Shown piece after piece: positions 33,655-43,350 of a stretch of 64,000 nt of DNA. Both the position numbers and the translations under genes were made by a program. The notes beneath the pieces are model-generated. The model saw nothing but the letters and a program-made list of their open reading frames with translations, searched no databases and was not told the DNA's origin. Within the stretch, counting starts at the first letter, position 1; every line of letters begins with the position of its first letter. This stretch comes from Caproicibacterium sp. BJN0003 (GTDB lineage: Bacteria > Bacillota > Clostridia > Oscillospirales > Acutalibacteraceae), in NCBI RefSeq assembly GCF_026314295.1, contig NZ_CP111108.1:1674001-1738000 (forward strand), written 5' to 3'.

Positions 33655-33699
33655 AGAAAAGGAATCCAAGCGACAAAAATTGCCAGCTTCGATTCCTTA
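33655..33699 (-). promoter_or_regulatory. Leader hairpin of the ftsW-pbp operon (possible attenuator)
   Basis: Directly after the promoter the minus strand reads AAGGAATC, about 24 bases, then GATTCCTT and TTTCTTTATT. It has the form of an intrinsic terminator inside the 5' leader, about 45 bases before the gene. It could also end transcripts of pdxY. Confidence 0.55.
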
Positions 33700-33728
33700 A
33701 GTATAGCCTGAATTTCATAAAATGTAAA
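33700..33728 (-). promoter_or_regulatory. Promoter of the ftsW-pbp operon
   Basis: On the minus strand TTTACA (33728-33723), a 17-base spacer and TATACT (33705-33700), located after the pdxY stop. Confidence 0.75.
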
Positions 33729-33750
33729 GATTACGCCTTTTCGTTTTCAA

Positions 33751-34602
33751 TCAAAAACAGCCGATTGCCTTTTGAAACTGCGGCAAAAGTGGTTCGAACA
33801 AAACTCCATAACGGGGGTCTGTTCCTGCTTCCCATGTTGTACGAATACTGAGAGACGTAAAATCGACTGCTGCCTGTAAAGCTCCTTCAAACGAGATGCG
33901 GTTTAAAATTCCCGCTAAAAGAGACGCTGCTAAAAGATCTCCTGTTCCGTGATAATTCCCCTGAATTTTTGGTGCCAGTGCATAGCTAAACTTTCCTGTA
34001 TCACGGTCAAATCCTGCTGCTCCTAAAAGTGCCGGTGCAAACCAAACGCCGGTCAAAACCACTTTACGCGGTCCCAAATCTGAAAGGCGTCTTAACTGGG
34101 ATTCAATTTCTGCCCGCACACAAGGTTTTTCCTCATAGGGTTCCTGAAGAAGGAAAGCGGATTCGGTGCGATTGGGAACAATTAAATCCGCAGCAGAACA
34201 AAGTTCTGCAGTTTCTTCTGCCATTTTTTTCGTATAAGTCTGATAAAGCGCACCATGATCTGCCATTGCAGGATCAACCAATATAAAAGTCTTCGGCCCA
34301 GAAAACGTCTGCAAAAATTCTTTGACCACAGAAATTTGTTTTTCACTGCCTAAGAATCCTACATAAATTGCATCAAAAGTCAAACCAAGCTGTTTCCACT
34401 GCTTTAAAAATCCCTCCATGGCCTCCGTGAGATCTTGATGCCAAACGCCCGGCAAACCACCGGTATGGCTGGAAAAAACAGCGGTTGGAATCGGACAGGC
34501 CTCAATTCCGGCTGCACTCAGAACCGGCAGAACAATACTCAACGAGCAACGGCCGAAGCCGGAAAGATCATGAATTGCTGCTACACGCGGTTGTTTTTTC
34601 AT
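33751..34602 (-). CDS. pdxY: Pyridoxal/pyridoxamine kinase
   Basis: 283 residues from the ATG at 34602, which has AGAGGGTGATT upstream; an upstream in-frame ATG at 34659 adds 19 unlikely residues. Ribokinase-fold features: VAAIHDLSGFGRCSLSIVLP at the N-terminus, FILVDPAMADHG in the middle, IVPNRTESAFLL, and the catalytic GTGD in NYHGTGDLLAA. It phosphorylates pyridoxal or related vitamers with ATP for B6 salvage. It stands alone between the cell-wall operon and a dockerin-like gene. Confidence 0.88.
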   Translation of the reverse strand: MKKQPRVAAIHDLSGFGRCSLSIVLPVLSAAGIEACPIPTAVFSSHTGGLPGVWHQDLTEAMEGFLKQWKQLGLTFDAIYVGFLGSEKQISVVKEFLQTFSGPKTFILVDPAMADHGALYQTYTKKMAEETAELCSAADLIVPNRTESAFLLQEPYEEKPCVRAEIESQLRRLSDLGPRKVVLTGVWFAPALLGAAGFDRDTGKFSYALAPKIQGNYHGTGDLLAASLLAGILNRISFEGALQAAVDFTSLSIRTTWEAGTDPRYGVLFEPLLPQFQKAIGCF

Positions 34603-34758
34603 AGAATCACCCTCTATACAGTTTCTGTTCATCATACAGGATTCTTTTCTGTGGTTCAAGGAGAATTTTGTAAAACCAAAAAATTTTTATACACCCATTC
34701 TTCTTTTCTCTTCTAGTGCTGTAAATTCGGTAAATTTCGCACTGTCTTCGCCGGTTTT

Positions 34759-35862
34759 TTATCCGACTGTGCCATAAAGAATTCTCTTCTTTAAAAGCAA
34801 AAGATCAGAAGTCGTCACCGTTCCGTCTCTGTCCAGGTCAGCGGCACGACGTTGAAGATCGTTAAATGAATCATAGGCAAGCGCCGGATAAAATACTTTG
34901 AGCGATTTGGAATCCGGCCTTCCGGAGCCTGTCAGATCCCCCAAAATAACCGCGGTTATCGTTTTTTGTTGCCCTTCGCTGTCTAAAAATGAAATTTGAT
35001 CTCCTGTTACAACGGCGCCTTCAGAAACATCATATCCCGACTTCGTAAGAACTTCCACATCTTTATTTTTTCTAACGCGATTAAATGTCTCTTTTAACTG
35101 ACTGACCGTAATCGGTTCATCAAAAATATAATAATCTTCATCTTCGGTATTGGTCTGTGGGCTTGCTGAAGAAATAGGCAATGAAGGACTCGACTCAGGT
35201 TTAGAGCTGACCACCTCGGATGAAGATTCGGCAGAACTCTCAAAAGGTTCAGAAATCTCTGACGTCTCATCCGGAAGAGGAACTCCTATAGAGGCCTGTG
35301 GTTTCTCATGCGTCCTCATCAACACTGGTTCCTTTCCCCACGAAAGTTCATAGTTAAGAATTGATGCACGCTTTCCATAATAGCGCAAAATCATCTTATT
35401 GATTTCGGAATTGAAATACAGGTCACTGCACTTTATAGAGTCTTCCGGCAAAAAGCCGCTCCATTCGCATGTCTCTCCAGAGGAAAGAGAAACTGCTTCT
35501 ACCCTGAGCGAATAATCTTTTTCAAAGCCAACAAAGACAGTCTTGTCAGCCTGAACGGCACCAAATAAATAGCTTCCTTCCAATTCCATCGGTGTTGTTC
35601 CTTTGCTGAGTTTTCCAGAATCCTCCACAAGAGCAAGTCTCGTTTTCTGCCCATCTGTACTGAAGATTACCCATTGACTGCCAAGTGGAAAAGCCATTCG
35701 ATTTTGTTTAAATGCCGCCTCATCTGAAATTTTTGTCGGTGCCGTTTTTTCAGCGCCGTGAATCTGATACTGCCACACTCCGATCAAAACAACTGCCAAT
35801 ATAAAAGTTAATACCGTTCCAATTAAAATCTTTCGCTTTTTTCGCAAACACTCTTTTCCCAT
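34759..35862 (-). CDS. Membrane-anchored protein with C-terminal dockerin-like repeats
   Basis: 367 residues. A membrane anchor lies at about 10-28 (ILIGTVLTFILAVVLIGVW). An extracytoplasmic domain of about 150 residues with beta propeller-like strands (GSQWVIFSTDGQKTRLALVE) follows. A Ser/Pro/Glu linker (SAESSSEVVSSKPESSPSL) spans about 205-240. The last ~60 residues have two dockerin/EF-hand-like repeats: GDLTGSGRPDSKSL and ADLDRDGTVTTSDLLLLKKR, with alternating Asp/Thr/Ser ligands as in type I dockerins. It could bind calcium and a cohesin-like partner at the cell surface. No cohesin gene is in the window. Confidence 0.65.
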   Translation of the reverse strand: MGKECLRKKRKILIGTVLTFILAVVLIGVWQYQIHGAEKTAPTKISDEAAFKQNRMAFPLGSQWVIFSTDGQKTRLALVEDSGKLSKGTTPMELEGSYLFGAVQADKTVFVGFEKDYSLRVEAVSLSSGETCEWSGFLPEDSIKCSDLYFNSEINKMILRYYGKRASILNYELSWGKEPVLMRTHEKPQASIGVPLPDETSEISEPFESSAESSSEVVSSKPESSPSLPISSASPQTNTEDEDYYIFDEPITVSQLKETFNRVRKNKDVEVLTKSGYDVSEGAVVTGDQISFLDSEGQQKTITAVILGDLTGSGRPDSKSLKVFYPALAYDSFNDLQRRAADLDRDGTVTTSDLLLLKKRILYGTVG

Positions 35863-36009
35863 AAGCTCCGCGCCTCTATTTTTTTAAATTACCTTAATTA
35901 TAGCAAATTTTTTGAAAAAGTTAAGGGAAAAAGTAATTTTTTGTAAAAAAGTACTATTTTTAATAGAATTTAGTCGAAAGTTAAAATTATAAGGCTCGGA
36001 TTCTTTATC

Positions 36010-36061
36010 AAAAAATCCCGAAAGCAAAAAGGTTTTTCCTTTTCACAATCGGGATTTTTAT
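36010..36061. terminator. Terminator after upp
   Basis: AAAAATCCCGA (36011-36021) pairs with TCGGGATTTTTA (36049-36060). A T-rich tail is present in both directions. Confidence 0.85.
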
Positions 36062-36081
36062 TTTTTACAAAGGTGATTTTT

Positions 36082-36714
36082 TTACAGGGTTCCAAAGATA
36101 CGGTCTCCTGCATCTCCAAGACCCGGAACAATATATCCATGATCATTGAGGTGATCATCCACTGCTGCACAATAAAGCTGCACATCCGGATGTGCTTCGG
36201 TAAATGCCTTAAGGCCTTCCGGCGCTGCAATAATGCACATGAATTTAATGCTCTTAGGATTGCTGCGCTTGATAATGGTCACTGCATCAATTCCGGAACC
36301 GCCTGTCGCCAGCATGGGATCCAGTACAATGACATCACGTTCTTCAATATCATGGGGCAGTTTGCTGTAATATTCTACCGGCTGCAGTGTCTTCGGGTCA
36401 CGATAAAGACCAATATGTCCAACCTTCGCCGCAGGAACCATCTCCAGAACGCCTTCCACCATTCCAAGACCTGCACGCAGAATCGGAATGAAAGCAAGTT
36501 TACGTCCTGCGATAACCTTTGTATGTGCAACTGCAACAGGAGTCTCTGTATCGACCTCCTCCAGAGGAAGATCCCGTGTTGCTTCATAGCACTCCAGCAT
36601 GGCAATCTCGCTGACCAACTGACGAAACTCCTTTGAGCCCGTATTCTTGTCTCTTAAGAATGTGAGCTTATGCTGGATCAGCGGATGATCCATGATGAAA
36701 ACCTGTTTGTCCAT
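36082..36714 (-). CDS. upp: Uracil phosphoribosyltransferase
   Basis: 210 residues. [20 protein letters not shown] is the typical Upp opening, and the PRPP loop is [14 protein letters not shown]. The end [16 protein letters not shown] is the uracil-binding signature. It makes UMP from uracil and PRPP. It is the last gene of the fhs-tsaE-tsaB-rpiB-upp group and follows rpiB by about 30 bases, which links pentose phosphate and PRPP use. Confidence 0.97.
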   Translation of the reverse strand: MDKQVFIMDHPLIQHKLTFLRDKNTGSKEFRQLVSEIAMLECYEATRDLPLEEVDTETPVAVAHTKVIAGRKLAFIPILRAGLGMVEGVLEMVPAAKVGHIGLYRDPKTLQPVEYYSKLPHDIEERDVIVLDPMLATGGSGIDAVTIIKRSNPKSIKFMCIIAAPEGLKAFTEAHPDVQLYCAAVDDHLNDHGYIVPGLGDAGDRIFGTL

Positions 36715-36745
36715 TTTTAAATGACCTCCATATTCTTTTTATATC

Positions 36746-37189
36746 TTACAGCTTATTCTGTTCGATTGCAGTAATTTGATCTAAACGGCGCTGATGGCGT
36801 CCACCTTCAAACGGCGTTTCCAAATAAATCTTAGTGAGTTCTACCGCTTTTTTCCCGTCAATCACACGGCCACCCATGCAAAGGCAGTTACAGTTATTAT
36901 GGCGGCGGGTCATCTCTGCACAAAACTCATTATCACATGCAGAGGCACGAACACCATTTACCTTATTAGCGGAAATTGACATTCCAATGCCGGTTCCGCA
37001 GCAGAGGATTCCTTTTTCGCATTCTCCACCAGCTACCGCATGCGCTACCTTTGCGGCAATAGGGGGATAATCCACACTTTCTTCACTGTGGGTTCCAAAA
37101 TCCTGATAAGCAATATTTTGACTGTCCAAATACGCTTTCACAGCTTCTTTGATCTGAAATCCGCCATGATCAGCTCCGATTGCAATCAT
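36746..37189 (-). CDS. rpiB: Ribose-5-phosphate isomerase B
   Basis: 147 residues. MIAIGADHGGFQIKEAVKAY is the family start; the catalytic Cys and loop are GILCCGTGIGMSISANKVNG, and NEFCAEMTRRHNNCNCLCMG follows. It interconverts ribose 5-phosphate and ribulose 5-phosphate. It is encoded between tsaB and upp on the same strand; ribose 5-phosphate feeds PRPP for Upp. Confidence 0.96.
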   Translation of the reverse strand: MIAIGADHGGFQIKEAVKAYLDSQNIAYQDFGTHSEESVDYPPIAAKVAHAVAGGECEKGILCCGTGIGMSISANKVNGVRASACDNEFCAEMTRRHNNCNCLCMGGRVIDGKKAVELTKIYLETPFEGGRHQRRLDQITAIEQNKL

Positions 37190-37214
37190 GAATTTTTATA
37201 CTCCTTTTTCCTTA

Positions 37215-37919
37215 TCAAACTTTTTTATTCTTTAGGCGCAAACTGCGCTCTGCTTGAGGCGACCGCAGATAAATTGGCTGCAGTTCCCGGGCTGTCACCG
37301 TTTCACCGCGTAAAAACTTTTCTGCTGCTACCCGCGCTACCCCAGATGCTCTCTGATATTGAATTGGTTCCGGGGAAAGGCACGCATTAATTTCGATAAA
37401 CTCCGGCGATTTTGCACAAAGTTGTGCACCATCTCCAACTAGGATCAATGGTTCCGACAGTCCGGCGCATTCTTCTGCCAGTTCTTTAATGGATAAAGCG
37501 CGATCTTCACAAAGGCGCCGTACTTTTCCATCTTCAATGGAAAACAGAGCATTGTAAACCTGCCCGCAGCGAGCATCCATTACACAGCATGCCGTACAGG
37601 GCAATACCAAAAGATTTTGTGCCATCGCTTCGAGCGTTGAAACAGAAATACATGGTTTTCCAGTTGCCATAGCGATTCCCTTGATGCTGGAAACCGCAAT
37701 GCGCACCCCGGTAAAAGATCCGGGGCCAGCAGAAACTGCAAATGCGTCGATTTCAGAAAGCGGAATCTTGGTATACTGCAAAACGCCGTCAATCATCGGC
37801 ATCAAGGTCTGGCTATGAGTCAAACGCGTATTGATATAATTTTCTCCGAGTACCTTTCCTTCTTCCCAGACACAGGCAGAAGCTGCCCCTGCAGAAGCAT
37901 CAATTGCCAACAATTTCAC
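37215..37919 (-). CDS. tsaB: tRNA threonylcarbamoyladenosine biosynthesis protein TsaB
   Basis: 234 residues of the ASKHA fold: LLAIDASAGAASACVWEEGK, THSQTLMPMIDGVL, then VSAGPGSFTGVRI, the TsaB hallmark. It supports TsaD in forming t6A37 of tRNAs that read ANN codons. The gene is four bases downstream of tsaE, its partner in the TsaBDE complex; tsaD is not in the window. Confidence 0.95.
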   Translation of the reverse strand: MKLLAIDASAGAASACVWEEGKVLGENYINTRLTHSQTLMPMIDGVLQYTKIPLSEIDAFAVSAGPGSFTGVRIAVSSIKGIAMATGKPCISVSTLEAMAQNLLVLPCTACCVMDARCGQVYNALFSIEDGKVRRLCEDRALSIKELAEECAGLSEPLILVGDGAQLCAKSPEFIEINACLSPEPIQYQRASGVARVAAEKFLRGETVTARELQPIYLRSPQAERSLRLKNKKV

Positions 37920-37923
37920 AGAA

Positions 37924-38343
37924 TCACAGCCCTTCTATTGTAAAAATACGATCATTCTCTTTTTCTCCGGGTTCAATCGTAATCCGCACTGCAGTTTCCG
38001 GCAGCGCTGCCTCGATATTTTCACTCCACTCAATAATCAGCACACCACCCGACTCGAGATAATCAAAATATCCGGTAGAAGAAAGATCGTCCCAGCCATC
38101 CACCCGATACATATCAAAATGATAGACGGGGAATCTTCCCTCATAACAATGCACCAATGCAAAAGTGGGGCTGCAAACACCGCTTGTAATTCCAAGCCCT
38201 GCACAAACACCCCGCGTAAATGCAGTTTTTCCCATTCCCATCGGTCCAAAAAGAGCAAGCACCTCTCCGCCTTTTAATTGTTCTGCAATTCGGCGTCCAA
38301 ATGCTTCGGTCTCCTCCGGGGAATGACTTAAAAAGGGTTTCAT
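37924..38343 (-). CDS. tsaE: tRNA threonylcarbamoyladenosine biosynthesis ATPase TsaE
   Basis: 139 residues with a P-loop GPMGMGKTAFTRG and the family motifs SPTFALVHCYEG and YHFDMYRVDGWDDL, then IIEWSENI. TsaE binds ATP and resets the TsaBD complex in t6A synthesis. Its start shares a base with the fhs stop, so it is translated from the fhs transcript. Confidence 0.96.
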   Translation of the reverse strand: MKPFLSHSPEETEAFGRRIAEQLKGGEVLALFGPMGMGKTAFTRGVCAGLGITSGVCSPTFALVHCYEGRFPVYHFDMYRVDGWDDLSSTGYFDYLESGGVLIIEWSENIEAALPETAVRITIEPGEKENDRIFTIEGL

Positions 38344-40010
38344 TAGAACAATCCCTCAATTTTTCCATTTTTTGCAACATCGATCTTTAAAGCAGCAGGT
38401 GCTTTCGGCAATCCGGGCATTGTCATGATATCCCCCGCATAGGCCACAACAAATCCGGCACCGCTGGAAATCTTCAGATCACGGATCGTAATCCGAAATC
38501 CCTGCGGGCGTCCCAGCAGAGACGCGTCGTCAGAGAGGCTGTACTGCGTCTTTGCAATGCAGACCGGCATTTTGTCTCCGCCAAGATTTTTAATCTCCGC
38601 AAGAGACTTTTTCGCCTGCTTAGAATAGGAAACTCCATCTGCCCCATAGATTTCTTTTGCAATCGTCTCAATTTTTTCCTCGACAGAAAGATTTTCCTCA
38701 TAAATGGGATGAAAATCAGAAGGCTTTTCACAGGCAGAAACCACCTTTTCTGCCAGAGCTCGTCCGCCTTCTCCGCCTTTTGCAAAGACTTCGGACAGAG
38801 CAAAATCCGCTCCATTCTCTTTACAGAACTGCTCAATATAAGAGAGCTCATCCTCCGGATCTGTGAGGAACCGGTTGATCGCAACCACCACCGGCACGCC
38901 ATACTTTCTCATGTTTTCAATATGCTTGCCAAGGTTGACGATTCCTTTTTTAAGTGCTTCCAAATTTGGCTTAGAGGTATCTGTCTTTGGCACTCCGCCA
39001 TTATATTTCAGTGCGCGGTCGGTTGCCACCAGCACAATACAGGAAGGATGAAGCCCCCCAAGACGGCATTTAATATCCATAAACTTCTCAGCCCCAAGGT
39101 CACTGCCGAATCCTGCCTCTGTAATGCAGTAATCTGCAAGTTTCAATGCAATTCTAGTTGCACGCACGCTGTTGCAGCCGTGTGCAATATTTGCGAATGG
39201 ACCACCATGCATGATTGCCGGAGTATTTTCGAGCGTCTGCACCAGATTGGGGTTAATTGCGTCTTTAAGAAGTGCCGTCATTGCCCCTTCGGCATGAAGA
39301 TCCCCTGCATAAACCGGTTTGCCGTCAAACGTATAGGCAACTAGAATTTTAGAAAGTCTCTCCTTGAGATCCATCAAATCTTTTGCCAGACAGAAAATCG
39401 CCATGACTTCACTTGCAACGGTAATACAGAAATGATCTTCGCGCGGAACGCCGTTGATTTTGCCGCCCAAACCGATCACAACATTACGCAAAGCACGGTC
39501 ATTCATATCCATGCAGCGTGTAATCAAGATTCTTCTGGAATCGATTCCAAGCTGATTTCCTTGGTGCATATGGTTATCCAGCATCGCGCAGAGCAGATTA
39601 TTGGCCGCAGTAATAGCGTGCATATCACCGGTAAAATGGAGATTGATATCCTCCATCGGTACAACTTGTGCATAGCCGCCTCCGGCAGCGCCGCCCTTAA
39701 TTCCAAAAACCGGGCCCAGACTCGGTTCCCGCAGCGCGATGATCGCATTTTTTCCGATCTTAGCCATTGCTTCCCCAAGACCTGCCGTTGTAGTTGTCTT
39801 TCCTTCTCCTGCCGGTGTCGGGTTGATAGCGGTTACCAAAACCAGTTTTCCATCTGTTTTTCCCTGTAAACGGTCAAAAAGGGACTGGTTGAGCTTGGCT
39901 TTATATCGGCCATATGGCTCCAGTTCCTCTTCGTGAATTCCAAGGTTTGCAGCAATTTTTGCAATCGGCTGCATTTTCGTTTGCTGTGCAATTTCAATGT
40001 CACTCAGCAT
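38343..40010 (-). CDS. fhs: Formate-tetrahydrofolate ligase
   Basis: 555 residues, the full family length. The ATP site is [18 protein letters not shown]. Further motifs are [20 protein letters not shown], the DNHMHQGN stretch, and the C-terminal [20 protein letters not shown]. It converts formate, THF and ATP to 10-formyl-THF for purines, formyl-Met and one-carbon metabolism. It heads the operon leading to upp. A -10 like TATAAT lies about 100 bases upstream on the minus strand, with a weak -35. Confidence 0.97.
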   Translation of the reverse strand: MLSDIEIAQQTKMQPIAKIAANLGIHEEELEPYGRYKAKLNQSLFDRLQGKTDGKLVLVTAINPTPAGEGKTTTTAGLGEAMAKIGKNAIIALREPSLGPVFGIKGGAAGGGYAQVVPMEDINLHFTGDMHAITAANNLLCAMLDNHMHQGNQLGIDSRRILITRCMDMNDRALRNVVIGLGGKINGVPREDHFCITVASEVMAIFCLAKDLMDLKERLSKILVAYTFDGKPVYAGDLHAEGAMTALLKDAINPNLVQTLENTPAIMHGGPFANIAHGCNSVRATRIALKLADYCITEAGFGSDLGAEKFMDIKCRLGGLHPSCIVLVATDRALKYNGGVPKTDTSKPNLEALKKGIVNLGKHIENMRKYGVPVVVAINRFLTDPEDELSYIEQFCKENGADFALSEVFAKGGEGGRALAEKVVSACEKPSDFHPIYEENLSVEEKIETIAKEIYGADGVSYSKQAKKSLAEIKNLGGDKMPVCIAKTQYSLSDDASLLGRPQGFRITIRDLKISSGAGFVVAYAGDIMTMPGLPKAPAALKIDVAKNGKIEGLF

Positions 40011-40157
40011 AAGTTATCCTCCAAAAATTCAATTTTTATGAAATCGTTACGTTCCCGATCTCATGTGCGGAAAAGCTCCACAAATCATTTAGAATTATTA
40101 TAACACACTTTATTGCCCTGGAAAAGCGCTTTTTCTTTGATAATCTGCCCACTTTCG

Positions 40158-40186
40158 TTGCATTTCTTCAGAAAAGGCGATAAAAT
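40158..40186 (+). promoter_or_regulatory. Promoter of the tandem thioesterase genes
   Basis: TTGCAT, a 17-base spacer and TAAAAT, with AAGGAGG and the ATG at 40228 downstream. Confidence 0.65.
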
Positions 40187-40227
40187 AAACCTAAATTATG
40201 CTATTTTAAGGAGGCTTATAAAATAAA

Positions 40228-40674
40228 ATGAAACTTACTCCCAGACAATTATTGGATCTATATTTGGAGGGAAGAAATCAGCCGAACATTCACCGGATTT
40301 ATACCATGATGGCACCACATCTTGTCTCAATAGATGAAGAAAAACAAAGCTTGATTTTGGGTTTTCCCATCCGCGATTGGCAGCTAAACGATATGGGCAA
40401 TCTTCACGGTGGAATGATTTTCACTGCCATGGATTCCACGATGGGGACGCTCGCCGGCATTTTTGCTCCCGGTCATGCAGGCCCTACAATCCAACTGAGT
40501 ATTGATTATGTCTCCCCGATGACAGCAGGCGATGAGCTTCAGGTAGAAGCGATCATCGATTATACCGGTCATCGGGTCACACAAACCCGTGGAATCGCCC
40601 GCAGCGCCAAGACCGGCAAGATTATCGCTTCATCCCACGCTTCCTTCTTAAGTCAAGGACGCATGGAAGATTAA
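40228..40674 (+). CDS. PaaI-type hotdog thioesterase, first copy
   Basis: 148 residues. NDMGNLHGGMIFTAMDSTMG carries the His-Gly-Gly and Asp of PaaI/YbgC-type hotdog thioesterases, and GPTIQLSIDYVSPMTAGDEL the central strand motif. The family hydrolyses acyl- or aryl-CoA thioesters. It is followed within 54 bases by a paralogue of the same length, with about half the residues alike. The acyl group is unknown. Confidence 0.85.
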   Translation: MKLTPRQLLDLYLEGRNQPNIHRIYTMMAPHLVSIDEEKQSLILGFPIRDWQLNDMGNLHGGMIFTAMDSTMGTLAGIFAPGHAGPTIQLSIDYVSPMTAGDELQVEAIIDYTGHRVTQTRGIARSAKTGKIIASSHASFLSQGRMED

Positions 40675-40727
40675 AAAGCAGCCCGGAATTACAGAATTTT
40701 TAAATCAAATCACGGAGGTTTCAATTT

Positions 40728-41174
40728 ATGAAGCATACCCCTCAAGAGCTTCTCAACTCTTTTATCGAAAACCGCAATCGTACTGATGTTGATACACTCA
40801 ATACAAAAATGACCCCTCGGCTGATTGCCTTTGATGAACAAAAGCAAAGTGTTAAACTGGGATTTCCGATTCGGGAATGGCAGCTTAATCCGCTTAATAA
40901 TATTCACGGCGGCATCATTGCAACCGCAGCCGATTCCACAATGGGCTGCCTGCCTTATATCTTTTCCGAGGGACACGATGGCCCTACCATTCAAATGAGT
41001 CTTAACTATGTTGCCCCGGCCGCTGCCGGCGATGAACTCATTGTCGAAGCTGCTGTCGATCATCTGGGACACCGTATCTCCCAAACACACTGCACTGTTT
41101 ACAGCAGAGACACCGGCAGAGTTGTTGCCACAGCACATGCTTCTTTTCTGGTCAGTGGAAAATCAGCAGACTGA
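40728..41174 (+). CDS. PaaI-type hotdog thioesterase, second copy
   Basis: 148 residues, a paralogue of the preceding gene: NNIHGGIIATAADSTMGCLP, GPTIQMSLNYVAPAAAGDEL, and an end THCTVYSRDTGRVVATAHAS. It has its own ribosome site (CACGGAGG). The catalytic residues are kept. The two products may form a heterodimer or serve different chain types; nothing in the sequence decides this. Confidence 0.85.
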   Translation: MKHTPQELLNSFIENRNRTDVDTLNTKMTPRLIAFDEQKQSVKLGFPIREWQLNPLNNIHGGIIATAADSTMGCLPYIFSEGHDGPTIQMSLNYVAPAAAGDELIVEAAVDHLGHRISQTHCTVYSRDTGRVVATAHASFLVSGKSAD

Positions 41175-41221
41175 TTTTAAACCTTATCACGTATACTTAT
41201 TATTATCTTAGAAATAAAAAC

Positions 41222-41267
41222 AAAAAGGACCGGGTTCCCGCAAATGAAACGGGCCCGGTTCCTTTTA
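41222..41267. terminator. Terminator between the thioesterase and metY genes
   Basis: AAAAGGACCGGG and CCCGGTTCCTTTT pair around a GC-rich centre, with A and T runs on both sides. Confidence 0.85.
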
Positions 41268-41297
41268 TAAAAAGAAAGGATTTCGGCGCAATTTGGT

Positions 41298-42587
41298 TTA
41301 GCGAACAGCCTCAAAGCCATGCTCAAGGTCATTCAAAATATCATCAATATGTTCGGTGCCAATGGAAAGGCGAATGGTATTCGGCTTGATTCCTGCCGCC
41401 AGCAACTCTTCTTCGGAAAGCTGGCTATGCGTTGTGGAAGCCGGATGGATTACCAGAGACTTTACATCGGCAACATTGGCAAGGAGTGAAAAAAGTTCGA
41501 GTGATTCTGTAAATTTCTTTGCTTTTTCAGCATCTCCTTTAATTTCAAAAGTGAAGATGGAAGCAGCTCCATTTGGGAAATAAGAATCATAAAGCTCTTT
41601 TTCACGGCCGGTTGCCAAAGACGGATGGTTAACTCGCTCCACCTGGGGATGATTCTTTAGATAATCGACAACTTTCAGCGCATTTTCTACATGGCGCTCT
41701 ACCCGCAGAGAAAGGGTTTCGAGGCCTTGCAGAAGCAAGAAGGAATTAAACGGAGAAATTGTCGCTCCCTCATCTCTCATGATCGTTGTGCGCAGTTTGG
41801 TGATATAAGCCGCATTCCCGCAGGCTTTGCTAAAGACGATGCCATGATAAGAGGGATTCGGCTGAGAAATTCCCGGAAACTTGTCGTTCTGAGTCCAGTC
41901 AAAATGTCCGCCGTCTACAACAACGCCTCCCATTGTAGTCCCGTGACCGCCGATAAATTTCGTTGCAGAATGCACAACAACATCTGCACCGTATTCCATA
42001 GGTCGCAGCAAATACGGCGTTGCAAAAGTATTATCCACGATAAACGGGATTCCATGACGGTGTGCAATCTGTGCAATCGCCGCAAGGTCAATTACATTGG
42101 AATTGGGATTTCCCAGTGTTTCCGCGTAGAGCAATTTTGTATTCTCTTTGATTGCCTTTTCAAAATTTTGCGGGTCGGAAGGATCTACAAAAGTGGTTTC
42201 GAGTCCCTGATCACGCAGTGTATTTGCAAAAAGATTATAGGTGCCTCCATAAAGGTCGGAGGAAGACACAATATGGTCTCCTACCTTTGTGATGTTCTGC
42301 ACCGCATAGGTGATTGCCGCTGAACCGGTCGCCGTCGCCAATGCACCAACGCCGCCCTCGAGCGCTGCAATGCGCTTTTCAAACACATCGGAGGTCGGGT
42401 TCATCAGGCGAGAATAGATATTGCCTGACTCTGTTAGGCCAAATCTTCCGGCCGCCTGTGCAGAATCTTTAAACACATAAGAGGTCGTTGCATAAATTGG
42501 TACCGCTCTGGAATCGGTCGCCGGGTCAGGTTTTTCCTGACCGACATGAAGCTGCAAAGTTTCAAATTTATAGTTTTTAGAAGACAT
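41298..42587 (-). CDS. metY: O-acetylhomoserine aminocarboxypropyltransferase/cysteine synthase
   Basis: 429 residues of the Cys/Met-metabolism PLP family: [20 protein letters not shown] at the start, [13 protein letters not shown], the PLP-Lys region [18 protein letters not shown], and [20 protein letters not shown] at the end. It makes homocysteine from O-acetylhomoserine and sulfide. A promoter with TTGACA lies about 170 bases upstream. A divergent-side Rrf2 gene in the next position probably regulates it, as CymR-type Rrf2 proteins regulate sulfur genes. Confidence 0.93.
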   Translation of the reverse strand: MSSKNYKFETLQLHVGQEKPDPATDSRAVPIYATTSYVFKDSAQAAGRFGLTESGNIYSRLMNPTSDVFEKRIAALEGGVGALATATGSAAITYAVQNITKVGDHIVSSSDLYGGTYNLFANTLRDQGLETTFVDPSDPQNFEKAIKENTKLLYAETLGNPNSNVIDLAAIAQIAHRHGIPFIVDNTFATPYLLRPMEYGADVVVHSATKFIGGHGTTMGGVVVDGGHFDWTQNDKFPGISQPNPSYHGIVFSKACGNAAYITKLRTTIMRDEGATISPFNSFLLLQGLETLSLRVERHVENALKVVDYLKNHPQVERVNHPSLATGREKELYDSYFPNGAASIFTFEIKGDAEKAKKFTESLELFSLLANVADVKSLVIHPASTTHSQLSEEELLAAGIKPNTIRLSIGTEHIDDILNDLEHGFEAVR

Positions 42588-42732
42588 GAGAATCTTTCCT
42601 TTCCGTTTTTTAAGTCATGTTGATTGTTTTTGTAAAAGCCCAATCACATTCGTCCAAAGCGGAAATTTTGTCTCAGCAGTTTTTCAAATTTATGTTTCAT
42701 TAACATCCCACCATTTCTGTTGGTTTGTTAAT

Positions 42733-42761
42733 ACAATACCCTCTTTTTCATACTATGTCAA
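42733..42761 (-). promoter_or_regulatory. metY promoter
   Basis: On the minus strand TTGACA (42761-42756), a 17-base spacer and TATTGT (42738-42733). CCTATTGACATAG covers the -35 and resembles half of the CCTATCGG repeats near the rrf2 gene. The 42588-42904 interval holds only this and the rrf2 terminator. Confidence 0.75.
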
Positions 42762-42825
42762 TAGGTTTAATATGATTTAATTAAAAATTAAAATAGAAAA
42801 GTCAAATTATCTAGTATTGCACAAC

Positions 42826-42910
42826 TAAAAATGCTGTTATAGAAAAAGGTCCCTGCCAAAAGATATCTTTCAGTAGGGATCTTTACGCCGTTTTAAACAG
42901 CATTTTATTT
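42826..42910 (-). terminator. Long imperfect palindrome ending the rrf2 transcript
   Basis: AAAATGCTGTT and AACAGCATTTT are the outer arms; inside, GGTCCCTGCC and AGTAGGGATC pair around AAGATATCTT. On the minus strand the inner hairpin is followed by CTTTTTCT, as in a terminator. The size and terminal arms also resemble a small non-autonomous element, but no target duplication is seen. Confidence 0.6.
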
Positions 42911-43324
42911 TTGCGGCTCTTGCTGTTGTATTAAATCTTTTAATGTAATTCCTTCAAAAAAATCATGAACAAGCGTATCAAGTTTTTCCCACATAGGAAG
43001 AGTTCGGCAGGTTCCTTTTCGGCTGCATTCATTTTGATTGCCGCTTAAGCAGGCCACCGGTGCAAGGTTCCCTTCCGTTTCCTGTAGAATACTTCCAATC
43101 GTGTATTCTTCGGGTGCACGGGCAAGTTTATAGCCGCCGCCCTTTCCACGCATCCCAATCAGATATTGATTTCTCGAAAGGATTGCAATAATACTCTCCA
43201 AATATTTTTCAGAAATTTCCTGTCGCTCAGCAATTTCTTTCAGCGGAACAAAACCTTCCCCGGTATGCTCCGCCAGATCCACCATCACCCGCAGCGCATA
43301 TCTTCCTCTGGTTGAAATCATCAT
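42905..43324 (-). CDS. Rrf2 family transcriptional regulator (IscR/CymR-like)
   Basis: 139 residues. The winged HTH is ALRVMVDLAEH..., then IAERQEISEKYLESIIAILS and RGKGGGYKLARAPEEYTIG. Three Cys follow the HTH: CLSGNQNECSRKGTC (about 93-107), the spacing of IscR-type Fe-S binding. It could sense iron-sulfur status or act as a sulfur regulator. It sits beside metY and divergent from rodA, and it has CCTATCGG repeats in its own promoter. Confidence 0.9.
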   Translation of the reverse strand: MMISTRGRYALRVMVDLAEHTGEGFVPLKEIAERQEISEKYLESIIAILSRNQYLIGMRGKGGGYKLARAPEEYTIGSILQETEGNLAPVACLSGNQNECSRKGTCRTLPMWEKLDTLVHDFFEGITLKDLIQQQEPQK

Positions 43325-43350
43325 TACTTCCGCCTTCTTTCAGTATTTTA

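Noticed and set aside
40228-41174. Tandem thioesterases as a recent duplication
   Set aside because: The two proteins are clearly diverged along their length and have separate ribosome sites, so this is an old paralogous pair, not a recent repeat.
42826-42910. MITE or insertion sequence between metY and rrf2
   Set aside because: The palindrome is short, has no flanking target duplication and is adequately explained as the rrf2 terminator.
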